A stretch of DNA of 64,000 nt, from assembly GCA_039588915.1 (NCBI GenBank), contig JBDGYV010000006.1, positions 20,725 to 84,724 on the forward strand, given 5' to 3'. Below, one piece after another: positions 8,746 to 16,057 of the stretch; the first letter of the stretch is position 1; every line of letters starts with the position of its first letter. Below the pieces are notes generated by a model. The model saw nothing but the letters and a program-made list of their open reading frames with translations, had not been told where the DNA came from and searched no databases. The position numbers were made by a program, and so were the translations under genes. The stretch comes from CAMYLR01 sp039588915 (lineage in GTDB: Bacteria; Gemmatimonadota; Gemmatimonadetes; JACCXV01; JAHWKZ01).

Positions 8746-9189
8746 TTACTGCTCCGGAATCGTTCCCCAGTGCTCAGAAAACGACCGCATCCTCGCCCGT
8801 AACTCGGGCTCGATCTGGCGTGGCCTGCCAGTCTCGCGATCGATCATCACTTGCACCGTCGTACCACGCGCGACCAGCCGTTCGCTCTGCTCGTCGAACA
8901 GCTCATAGTCAAGCACAAACGAGCTGGCCCCGATTCTCGACAGACGCGCTTCGACACGCACGGTTTCGCGAAGCACCGCCGCCGACACAAAATCGCACTC
9001 CGCCCGCGCGACCACAAAGTCGAGCACGTCGTACGAGTAATCGTGATGTAGCTCTTGCCAGTACGCGGTTCTGGCTACTTCGAGATAGGTGAAGTAAACC
9101 GAGTTGTTGACGTGACCCATCGGGTCGAGATCCCGGAAGCGTACCGGGATCTTGACATTGAAGTGGCGCGTGGAGGAGTGGCGGCTCAT
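8746..9189 (-). CDS. Acyl-CoA thioesterase, YbgC/4HBT hot-dog family
   Basis: A 147-residue single hot-dog domain. The active-site segment is FRDLDPMGHVNNSVYFTYLE (about residues 17-36), the standard D-x3-GH-x-NN pattern of 4-hydroxybenzoyl-CoA thioesterase relatives, with the Asp as catalytic residue. These enzymes hydrolyse acyl-CoA thioesters in the cytoplasm; substrate chain length cannot be read from sequence. Start ATG 9189 fits the family. It is convergent with the Spy-like gene and divergent from the FadL gene. Confidence 0.88.
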   Translation of the reverse strand: MSRHSSTRHFNVKIPVRFRDLDPMGHVNNSVYFTYLEVARTAYWQELHHDYSYDVLDFVVARAECDFVSAAVLRETVRVEARLSRIGASSFVLDYELFDEQSERLVARGTTVQVMIDRETGRPRQIEPELRARMRSFSEHWGTIPEQ

Positions 9190-9276
9190 GGGAGCGGCAA
9201 GCTAATCCTTCGTTCGAAACGACGCCGACCGATTTGGTTGCAACGATCCGTGCCGCTGGCTACTGTTCGCGCAGAC

Positions 9277-10581
9277 GTGCTTAGCTCAAAAACCGTCGCC
9301 GGAATTCTGCTCGGCATCGTCCTCGTCATCACACCGGGGATGGTCCACGCACAGGCCTTTCTTCAATGGGATCTCGCCGCTCGGCCGGCGGCGCTGGGCG
9401 GAGCCGCTACCGCCATGCCCGACGATCCAAGCACCGTCTTCTACAACCCAGCCGGCATGGCCCATCTGAGCGGCACGTTCGTCCAGGCCGGCGCAACGCT
9501 CGGGGCTGACGCGAGCCGGTTTCGAGGCTTTGGTACCAAAGAGTTTGATCGCGAGTCGAGCCCCACGATCGGCGGCTCGCTTTACATCTCTCACACCGTC
9601 GCCGAAAAGCTGACCGGTGGGATCGCGATCAACACGCCGTGGACGTTAGCGGTCGAGTGGGAGGACCCGAGCGATTTCGTCGGGCGGTTCCAATCCTTCG
9701 ACGCCGACCTGCGCTCGATCAACTTCAATCCGGTGGTCGCTGCCGGCCCGTACAACGGCTGGAGTTTCGCGGTCGGAGTCGATGTGTTGAACGTGAGGTT
9801 TGACATTCATCGCTTCGAGCAAGACCCTGAGCTCAGTGCCTTGGCTGGGCTGGGCCCCGTGGACTTGGCACGCTCCAGAATCGACACCGACGGGACCGGC
9901 ATCGGTTGGAATGGCGCAGCCATGTTCGTACCGTCGGAGCGGCTTGTTTTCGGTGCCCAAGTGCGCAGTGAAATCGAGATCGATCTCAACGGCGTCGCAG
10001 ACTTTGTTGGCATTGCGCCCGCCGAACTGCGGGCTGTGCCATTCGGAGAAGGCACCGTCGGCGACTTGCTCGATGAGCGGTTCGTCTCCCAGAACACGCG
10101 CATCCCGTTCACGTTCCCGTCCACGGCGGTCGGCGGCGTCGCCCTTCAACCGATCCCCGAGCTGTGGCTCCGGGCTGACTTGCAATGGGTCAACTGGAGC
10201 GCTGTCGATGCGATCCAGCTCGAGTTCGAAGATCCGACTCTCGATGGCCAGATCGGATTGGACTACGACGACGCATGGTCGGTGCGCGTCGGCGCCGAAG
10301 TCGAGTACCTACCTGAGACTACCCTACGTCTCGGCTATTCGTGGGAGGATACACCAGCAAACGCTATTTCCGTCAATCCCATCGTCCCCGATGCGACGCG
10401 CAACAGTTATTCAGTCGGACTCGGCTTGCGTGGGTCCGTATTCGATCTCGATTTTGCCTATCGATTCTCGCTGCTCGAGGATCGCGAAGGGGTCGCCTTT
10501 CCCGAAAACGACTCCACGATCGATGGTGTTTACGAAACGGTAGAGCACTGGTTTGGAGCCGCGATTACACGTCGCTTGTAA
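9277..10581 (+). CDS. Outer-membrane long-chain fatty acid transporter, FadL/OmpP1 family
   Basis: About 434 residues forming an outer-membrane barrel. After the signal peptide (GMVHAQA) comes the FadL hatch region with AARPAALGGAATAMPDDPS and TVFYNPAGMAHLSGTF, strongly characteristic of the family. The C-terminus EHWFGAAITRRL is short and ends without the typical final Phe. The frame is open from 9055, but upstream residues overlap the thioesterase gene. GTG 9277 starts just before the signal peptide; GTG 9250 is an alternative and neither has a good ribosome binding site. Hydrophobic substrate uptake is the family role. Confidence 0.85.
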   Translation: MLSSKTVAGILLGIVLVITPGMVHAQAFLQWDLAARPAALGGAATAMPDDPSTVFYNPAGMAHLSGTFVQAGATLGADASRFRGFGTKEFDRESSPTIGGSLYISHTVAEKLTGGIAINTPWTLAVEWEDPSDFVGRFQSFDADLRSINFNPVVAAGPYNGWSFAVGVDVLNVRFDIHRFEQDPELSALAGLGPVDLARSRIDTDGTGIGWNGAAMFVPSERLVFGAQVRSEIEIDLNGVADFVGIAPAELRAVPFGEGTVGDLLDERFVSQNTRIPFTFPSTAVGGVALQPIPELWLRADLQWVNWSAVDAIQLEFEDPTLDGQIGLDYDDAWSVRVGAEVEYLPETTLRLGYSWEDTPANAISVNPIVPDATRNSYSVGLGLRGSVFDLDFAYRFSLLEDREGVAFPENDSTIDGVYETVEHWFGAAITRRL

Positions 10582-10593
10582 CGCCTCCGTTGG

Positions 10594-10622
10594 TTGCTGC
10601 AAACACCCCACCAGGCTATAAT
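10594..10622 (+). promoter_or_regulatory. Candidate sigma-70 promoter of perR
   Basis: TTGCTG at 10594-10599, a 17-base spacer, and a perfect TATAAT at 10617-10622. The perR ATG is at 10635, so the predicted transcript would have a leader of only about five bases. The TATAAT overlaps a weak PerR-box-like AT stretch, which would allow autorepression, but the match is too poor to claim. Confidence 0.5.
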
Positions 10623-10634
10623 CAGTTGTTACCA

Positions 10635-11084
10635 ATGAGACTATCCAACGAACAGCGCGATAGCTTCATCGCCCAATGCCGGGCGGCTGGGCTATCGGTA
10701 ACCCACCAGCGGTTGGCGATCTTTGAGGCGGTATTGGCGAACTGCAATCGCCACCCTTCGGCCGAGATCATTTACCAGACCGTCCGTGAGCGTTACCCCA
10801 CGATCTCGTTCAATACGATCTACAAGAACCTCGAGATTTTCGAAGAGCTAGGAATCGTAGTAAAGGTCAACCCGCTTTACAACGAAGCGCGTTACGATGT
10901 CGACGTCCGACCCCACCATCATCTGATCTGCCGTCAGTGCAAGAAGATCGTTGACGTGCACGATGAGAAGCTGGGCCGCGTTCCACCACCGATCGACGCC
11001 GAGAACGGCTTCAAGGTGGAGAATTGGACGGTCCAGTTCACTGGCCTGTGCGCCGACTGCCAGCCAGCGTCAGCAGTCGTTTGA
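10635..11084 (+). CDS. perR: Peroxide-responsive Fur-family repressor, PerR type
   Basis: A 149-residue Fur-family metalloregulator. All key residues of Bacillus subtilis PerR are present at a constant offset of +3: regulatory metal ligands H40, D88, H94, H96 and D107, and the structural zinc cysteines C99, C102, C139 and C142. D88 (RYD) rather than Glu is the feature that favours PerR over Fur. The winged helix is at about 20-75. The protein senses peroxide by metal-catalysed oxidation of its His ligands and derepresses defence genes. ATG 10635 matches family N-termini; upstream frame lies in the FadL gene. No catalase or peroxidase gene is adjacent. Confidence 0.9.
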   Translation: MRLSNEQRDSFIAQCRAAGLSVTHQRLAIFEAVLANCNRHPSAEIIYQTVRERYPTISFNTIYKNLEIFEELGIVVKVNPLYNEARYDVDVRPHHHLICRQCKKIVDVHDEKLGRVPPPIDAENGFKVENWTVQFTGLCADCQPASAVV

Positions 11085-11146
11085 TCGGCGCTGACAACCA
11101 ACGTGGTTGCTAGCTGAGAAACCACGTCGGAACAAAACCCGGCTGC

Positions 11147-11164
11147 ACCCCGTCTAATCGGGGT
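11147..11164 (+). terminator. Possible terminator hairpin after perR
   Basis: ACCCCG (11147-11152), loop TCTAAT, CGGGGT (11159-11164): a perfect 6-bp GC-rich stem followed by a T-rich but not pure tract. Just upstream, ACGTGGTT (11101-11108) and AACCACGT (11120-11127) form another perfect 8-bp inverted repeat. Either could end the perR transcript; neither has a clean T-run. Confidence 0.4.
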
Positions 11165-11208
11165 AGGATTGTGTTTGCCAGCCTCGACCATACCGCTTGG
11201 AGGTTGAG

Positions 11209-11790
11209 ATGTCGTTGAAGCTCGCTCGGTTTGGAGTCCCACCCTTGGTCATTGCCGTTGGGACGGTCGCAGCGTTTGTCGGCAATCGCGACGAGTCCGT
11301 GCGTGAAGCCACAGTGGCGCCGATGACTGCGCCAACCGCGGCTAACGACGAGCCGGTCGATGGTTTTGCCCTCGGTCCGGCTGACGCGGCACCCGAGCTA
11401 GTCGTCCTCGATGACCTAGCAGCCGAGGAGGCGAAAACAACCCCACGCCGAGTCGCGGCACCCCAAGGTCAGACCGTTCCGGTCGAAACCGTCGCGTCCC
11501 CGACCGCAACGGTAGTTACTAGCGAGGCCTTGTCGATCGATGCCCCATCGCTGGCTTTGGAACAGCCCAACCCGCGGCGCTCCATTCGTGTCGATCCGCG
11601 GCGCGATACTGCGCGCGGTGGCATCTCGACCGTCGCCGACACCGGTGGACGGCGAGGCGGTTTTCGTGTCGGCATCTCGGTTGGCGGGGACTGTCGCCCC
11701 AGCGGCGTAGCCGGGACGACGCTCGTCTTCGATCGCGGCGCCGGACTGAGCGGTGTCGGCCTCGGTGGACGGCGCGGCGTCCGGTTCTAG
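11209..11790 (+). CDS. Hypothetical envelope protein, low complexity
   Basis: A 193-residue protein I do not recognise. It has an N-terminal hydrophobic segment (about residues 9-24), an Ala/Pro/Thr-rich middle and a Gly/Arg-rich C-terminus (GGRRGGFRVGISVGG and GVGLGGRRGVRF). ATG 11209 was chosen because GGAGG lies at 11199-11203; an in-frame TTG twelve bases upstream is less likely. The stretch GPADAAPELVVLDDLAAEEA resembles GPNGAAPEVVLLGDPAPETR in the next gene, and both genes have the same GGAGGTTG upstream of ATG. They may be diverged tandem copies. A small 6-bp hairpin (CCGACT...AGTCGG, 11811-11830) follows. Confidence 0.6.
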   Translation: MSLKLARFGVPPLVIAVGTVAAFVGNRDESVREATVAPMTAPTAANDEPVDGFALGPADAAPELVVLDDLAAEEAKTTPRRVAAPQGQTVPVETVASPTATVVTSEALSIDAPSLALEQPNPRRSIRVDPRRDTARGGISTVADTGGRRGGFRVGISVGGDCRPSGVAGTTLVFDRGAGLSGVGLGGRRGVRF

Positions 11791-11904
11791 CCAAACCCGT
11801 CGTCGCCAAACCGACTCGTTTTACAGTCGGGAACCCCACATGGCATCAGGCGTACAAGACCCGATGTCCGTAGCCAGCCGTAGTCCCCATCGGAGGTTGT
11901 ACAG

Positions 11905-12603
11905 ATGACCCGTCCGCGTACGCTGATTCCGGCCGCGGTATTGATCGCCGGCGTCCTCGCGTGTCAAGGCGAGCCCGCGTCACGCGACACCACCCCACGC
12001 GTGGTGTTCAAGTCCTCGCAGTCCACAGCCCTGGCGAACACGGATCAGGGCATGCCGATGGGCCCCAACGGTGCGGCGCCCGAAGTCGTACTGCTCGGTG
12101 ACCCAGCGCCGGAAACGCGCGCCGAGAAGCGTACCGTCAAGCAGCCCAAGCCAGGCCCGACGGTGATCTACCACACGGTGTACATCGAAGCACCAGCTGA
12201 GGCTACAACCGAGCCTGAGGAATCGGGCCAGTCGATCCCCAAGATTGTCGACGAGCCGATCGCAGAGCCGGCAGCCACGCAGGTCGTCCCCGATCCGGAA
12301 CCAGCCGACACGCCTGACGTCGCTGACAGCCCGAATACACCGGATCCGGTCGCGACCGCACCTCCGACGGTGACCCCGACCACGTTCCCAAGCGGCGGCG
12401 CGAACCGCGCCGAGGACGCCATCGTGGGCGCCGCTGTTGGCGCTTCGATCGGTGCAATTCTCGGTGGACGGGGTGGCGCAATGGCGGGTGGTATTGGTGG
12501 CGCGATCGGTGGAGCCACCAGTGGACGTGGCGGTGGGATTTTGGGGGGCATTCTCGCTGCCAGCTCGCGCGGGCGGTTGCCTCGCCGCGGCGGCGGTTGC
12601 TGA
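11905..12603 (+). CDS. Glycine-zipper lipoprotein
   Basis: A 232-residue lipoprotein: lipobox AGVLAC at about residues 15-20, then a long Pro/Glu/Ala-rich linker that probably crosses the periplasm, then a C-terminal glycine zipper (AIVGAAVGASIGAILGGRGG, about 172-191, continuing in GG-rich repeats). Glycine-zipper segments insert in or pack against membranes, as in SlyB-like proteins. The last residue is Cys in an Arg/Gly-rich tail. A ribosome binding site GGAGG precedes ATG 11905. It shares a short block with the upstream gene. Function is unknown; an outer-membrane or wall-linked role is plausible. Confidence 0.65.
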   Translation: MTRPRTLIPAAVLIAGVLACQGEPASRDTTPRVVFKSSQSTALANTDQGMPMGPNGAAPEVVLLGDPAPETRAEKRTVKQPKPGPTVIYHTVYIEAPAEATTEPEESGQSIPKIVDEPIAEPAATQVVPDPEPADTPDVADSPNTPDPVATAPPTVTPTTFPSGGANRAEDAIVGAAVGASIGAILGGRGGAMAGGIGGAIGGATSGRGGGILGGILAASSRGRLPRRGGGC

Positions 12604-12636
12604 TCAACCGATCCGAATCGCTTTTCCGTTAGCAGG

Positions 12637-13917
12637 CTAGACCGGGAACCCGCCCTCGCGCAGGAACGCCACCGTGCGTTCGGTGGCACCCGCCATTTGC
12701 TCCAGTGCAGCCTTGGCCGCTTTGCCAGCGGTATCGTCCGGCAGCCACGCCCGCCAACAGGCGGCTAGCTCCGCCGGTGAATCGACGACCGCCAATCCCC
12801 CCGACCGCTCCAGAACATCGACCTCATAGGGCTGGCCGTGGTTGGCCCCGATCGTCACCGGGACCCCGTGCGCAGCAGGCTCCATCACATTGTGGACCGC
12901 GCCTCCAAAGCTCCCGCCGACGTAGGCCAGATCGGCAATCGCATACAACCGATACAGCACCCCTACCCGATCGACGATCACCACCGCGCACTCCGCGAGC
13001 CCCTCCCAGGTACCAAACCGGCAGGTCTCGAGTCCGAACCCCCGGGCCCGAGACTCAAGCCGCGCAATCGCCTTATCGGTCGGTTCGTGCGGCGCTACGA
13101 TCGCGATCGTGCTGGGATGCGTCGTTCTGAGCCGAGCAAGCGCCGCCAACAAGACTCGCTCGTCGGCCGGCCACGTGCTACCACCCACGATAACTGGGCC
13201 GGCACCCTCCGGCGGCTGCCACTCTGCCCTGTCAGATACCGCTTCGCGCGCTCTCTCCAGCGTCACGTCGGCGCGAGTGTCCCCGGCGACACGCACCTTC
13301 CTCGCGTCAACGCCGAGATCCACTAATCGCTCAGCGTCCGCGGCCGCGATCGTCGCGACCGCGTCAAAACGGTGATACAGATCCCGGGTCAGTCCCCGCA
13401 CTGGCCATTTGACTCGCGCTGAACCCACCAGACGACAACACGCTTGTCCCAACATGACACCCGCATCCGACGCCGCCCAGACCAGGTTCGGCCACGTCTC
13501 ACCACCCACCAGCACGAGCGCGTCCGGCGTCAGGAGCTCAACTAGCTGACGTGTCTGTGCCGGGTAGTCGAGCGGCAGATAGTCGATGGCGTCGGGCACG
13601 TCCCAGGAGTGGACGAGCCGCTCAGCGGAGGGTGAGAAGTGCGTAAAAAAGATCACCGCGTCCGGCTGGGCGCGGCGGATCGCCGTTGCTAGCGGTCGCG
13701 CTTGGAGCGTTTCTCCGGCGCTGGCCGCGTGCAGCCAGATGACCGGGGACCGCCCGGCGGTCGCTTCAGCCGCCCGCTGCCAACGCTCCAGCACGCCCTG
13801 GCGCGCGGCGATCCCGCGGTCGACCTTTGGGACGGCTCGCGTCACAAGCGGCGTTGCTACGCGGGTCACCGGAACGATGAGCCGGTTGTAGATCTGTCGC
13901 TGCCACAGTGGTTTCAC
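12637..13917 (-). CDS. waaA: 3-deoxy-D-manno-octulosonic acid (Kdo) transferase
   Basis: A 426-residue glycosyltransferase of family GT30 that moves Kdo from CMP-Kdo to lipid IVA, the first step of LPS inner-core assembly at the cytoplasmic membrane face. The N-terminal acceptor domain has WLHAASAGETLQARPL (about residues 61-76; the Glu is the expected base). The C-terminal GT-B domain has IVGGSTWPADERVLLAAL, YVGGSFGGAVHNVMEPAAHG and VPVTIG. GTG 13917 starts the usual MKPLWQRQIYNRL N-terminus. Its presence shows a diderm with LPS. A Kdo-kinase-like gene is at 40352-41125. Confidence 0.93.
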   Translation of the reverse strand: MKPLWQRQIYNRLIVPVTRVATPLVTRAVPKVDRGIAARQGVLERWQRAAEATAGRSPVIWLHAASAGETLQARPLATAIRRAQPDAVIFFTHFSPSAERLVHSWDVPDAIDYLPLDYPAQTRQLVELLTPDALVLVGGETWPNLVWAASDAGVMLGQACCRLVGSARVKWPVRGLTRDLYHRFDAVATIAAADAERLVDLGVDARKVRVAGDTRADVTLERAREAVSDRAEWQPPEGAGPVIVGGSTWPADERVLLAALARLRTTHPSTIAIVAPHEPTDKAIARLESRARGFGLETCRFGTWEGLAECAVVIVDRVGVLYRLYAIADLAYVGGSFGGAVHNVMEPAAHGVPVTIGANHGQPYEVDVLERSGGLAVVDSPAELAACWRAWLPDDTAGKAAKAALEQMAGATERTVAFLREGGFPV

Positions 13918-13930
13918 GGGAGATTGCGAG

Positions 13931-13936
13931 AATATA
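13931..13936 (-). promoter_or_regulatory. Candidate -10 element for waaA
   Basis: On the minus strand TATATT reads from 13936 to 13931, thirteen bases before the waaA GTG at 13917, implying a very short leader. No good -35 match was seen. It resembles the TATATT boxes before ggt and mrp. Confidence 0.3.
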
Positions 13937-14047
13937 GACGTTGACGATCCGGATCCGGCGCCGAGTCACACGTAAACGCTATTGGCTCGCACTCGAAAGC
14001 GCTTTATCGGGCGAACTTCGGGGGTTCGGGGCGCGAGGTCGGAGCGG

Positions 14048-14326
14048 TTAGATGGCGTCGACGCGAGTGATGCCGCGCACAGTCTCTCTGAGCCGCTGTT
14101 CTATGCCTTGCTTGAGCGTCATCGTGCTCATGGGGCACCCGCCGCAGGCTCCCATCATCCGCAGGGTCACCACTCCATCCTCGATGTCGAGCAGTTCTAC
14201 GTTGCCGCCGTCCATGGCTATCGCCGGCCGGATCGTGTCCAGTGCCGCTTCGACCTTGGCCCACAGCGCCTGGCTCTCATCCACATCGGCTTGCTCGGTC
14301 GGGCTGTCGATCTTCGTATCGGTCAT
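14048..14326 (-). CDS. NifU-like iron-sulfur scaffold protein (Nfu domain)
   Basis: A 92-residue protein made almost wholly of an Nfu domain. The conserved pattern IRPAIAMDGGNVELLDIEDG (about residues 34-53) is followed by the cluster-binding C-x2-C in MGACGGCPMS (about 64-73). Nfu proteins carry or deliver 4Fe-4S clusters in the cytoplasm. The N-terminal 25 residues are acidic and not conserved. It is divergent from the PorX-like gene. The window also holds Mrp (43135-44181), another Fe-S carrier, but no SUF or ISC operon. Confidence 0.9.
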   Translation of the reverse strand: MTDTKIDSPTEQADVDESQALWAKVEAALDTIRPAIAMDGGNVELLDIEDGVVTLRMMGACGGCPMSTMTLKQGIEQRLRETVRGITRVDAI

Positions 14327-14470
14327 CGTCGCGTCATCCTATGTTGAGCGTTTAGAGACATCAAATTTACGGGTTCCTACACCCGATCGGCAACCACGTG
14401 CCCCGCGGCGATCACGGGTCTCGACGGGACCGTACCCGCCAGCCCGGGGTATGCGTGGGCTCGAGCCTCG

Positions 14471-16039
14471 ATGACTGAGACCAAACGCATACTCTGGGTC
14501 GACGACGAAGTCGCCGGCCTCAAGTCACACATTCTGTTTCTCGAGAATCGTGGGTTCGAGGTGACCACCGCACCCAACGGCGAAGACGCCCTCGCTCTCA
14601 TCTCCGAAAACGGCTATGACTGCGTGCTGCTCGATGAACAGATGCCAGGCATGCGCGGGATGACCGTGTTTCGGCGCATCCGAGACAGCCACCCACGCTT
14701 ACCGGTGGTGATGGTGACCAAGAGCGAAGAAGAGGGTCTCATGGATCAGGCGATCGGCAGTCGAGTCGACGACTACCTCGTCAAGCCGATCAACCCGAAT
14801 CAAGTCCTGTCGGTCCTCAAGCGCCTCCTCGAAGGGTCGCGAATCCGTCATCAAACAATCGCCCAAGCGTTTAGCCAGCGTTACATCGAACTCGACGAGC
14901 TTCGGAAGACACGATCAACGTGGGACGACTGGGTTCAGCTGTATCGTGAGCTCCTCGGATGGGAGCTTCGATTGATCGATGCCGGCGAGCAGGGATTGTT
15001 GGAGAGCCAGGGCGAGCTGAGCAAAGCCGCCAATAGCGACTTCAGCAGCTTCGTCCAGACCCATTACCGAGAGTGGATCGCGTCAAAGCCGGGCTCGCGG
15101 CCGTTGCTCTCGCCGGACCTGGTGACGGCTCACGTTGTCCCGCTTCTCAGAGCCGATCCAGGGCCGGTCTTCCTCGTGTTGATCGACTGTCTGCGACTCG
15201 ATCAATGGTTGGCGATTCGAGACACGCTGGAGGCTCACTTCACGATCGACGAGGCGCACGCGGGGTCGATACTGCCGTCGGCCACACCCTACTCCCGCAA
15301 CGCCATCTTCAGCGGTTGGCTACCCCGGCAGATAGCCGAGAAACGACCTGATCTGTGGCTCGGCGACGCGGACGTGGAAGGCTCGCTCAACCCACACGAG
15401 CGCGAACTGTTAGAGCTCCAATTAGCGCGCAAGGATGCGGGCGATATCGGATCGGTCCAGTACACCAAGGTGTTCACGGCGACCGAGGGCGCGACAGCGC
15501 TCAAGAAACTGCCGCAATGCTTCCAGAGCCGCTTGTCGGCGTTCGTCTTTAACTTTATCGACGTGCTCACGCACGGCCGGTCGGAATCCGAGATCCTGCT
15601 CGAGATCGCGCCTGACCAACAGGCGTTTCGATCATTGACCCGCTCGTGGTTTCTGCACTCGGCGCTCTACGACTTGCTCATGCAGTCCGCCCGTCACGGT
15701 GTGCGCGTCGTGCTCACCACCGACCACGGTTCGGTTCACTGCATGCGTCCGGCTACCGTCTACGCACAACGCGACGCTTCGCAGAACCTGCGGTACAAGT
15801 TCGGCAACAACATTCGCTCGGAGGAGCCGGAGGCTGCGTTTCGGATCGCCGATCCGGGTCGCATCGGCCTACCTAACATGGGCTTCAACGTCGCCGCCCT
15901 GATGGCGGTCGAGGATTACTACTTCGTCTACCCGACCAAGCTCCGCGAGTACCAAAACCGCTACTATGGCGCCTTTCTTCACGGCGGAATCTCGCTCGAG
16001 GAGCTGATCCTGCCGGTGGCCACGCTGACGCCGCGCTAG
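14471..16039 (+). CDS. porX: PorX-like response regulator with C-terminal PglZ domain
   Basis: A 522-residue two-domain regulator. Residues 1-125 form a receiver domain with acidic pair D11/D12, phospho-acceptor D55 (LLDEQMPG), T83 and K105. After a helical linker, residues about 215-515 form a PglZ domain of the alkaline phosphatase superfamily: metal ligand region VLIDCLRLDQW, nucleophile region PSATPYSRN, and TTDHGS. This architecture is that of PorX, which with the kinase PorY controls type IX secretion in Bacteroidota and whose PglZ domain cleaves nucleotide signals. No histidine kinase or secretion gene is nearby. It ends 18 bases before an MsbA-like gene. Confidence 0.88.
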   Translation: MTETKRILWVDDEVAGLKSHILFLENRGFEVTTAPNGEDALALISENGYDCVLLDEQMPGMRGMTVFRRIRDSHPRLPVVMVTKSEEEGLMDQAIGSRVDDYLVKPINPNQVLSVLKRLLEGSRIRHQTIAQAFSQRYIELDELRKTRSTWDDWVQLYRELLGWELRLIDAGEQGLLESQGELSKAANSDFSSFVQTHYREWIASKPGSRPLLSPDLVTAHVVPLLRADPGPVFLVLIDCLRLDQWLAIRDTLEAHFTIDEAHAGSILPSATPYSRNAIFSGWLPRQIAEKRPDLWLGDADVEGSLNPHERELLELQLARKDAGDIGSVQYTKVFTATEGATALKKLPQCFQSRLSAFVFNFIDVLTHGRSESEILLEIAPDQQAFRSLTRSWFLHSALYDLLMQSARHGVRVVLTTDHGSVHCMRPATVYAQRDASQNLRYKFGNNIRSEEPEAAFRIADPGRIGLPNMGFNVAALMAVEDYYFVYPTKLREYQNRYYGAFLHGGISLEELILPVATLTPR

Positions 16040-16057
16040 ACCGCTATTTTCCAGCCT

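Noticed and set aside
10610..10634. PerR box at the perR promoter
   Set aside because: Only one half resembles TTATAAT; the other half matches too few positions to claim a site.
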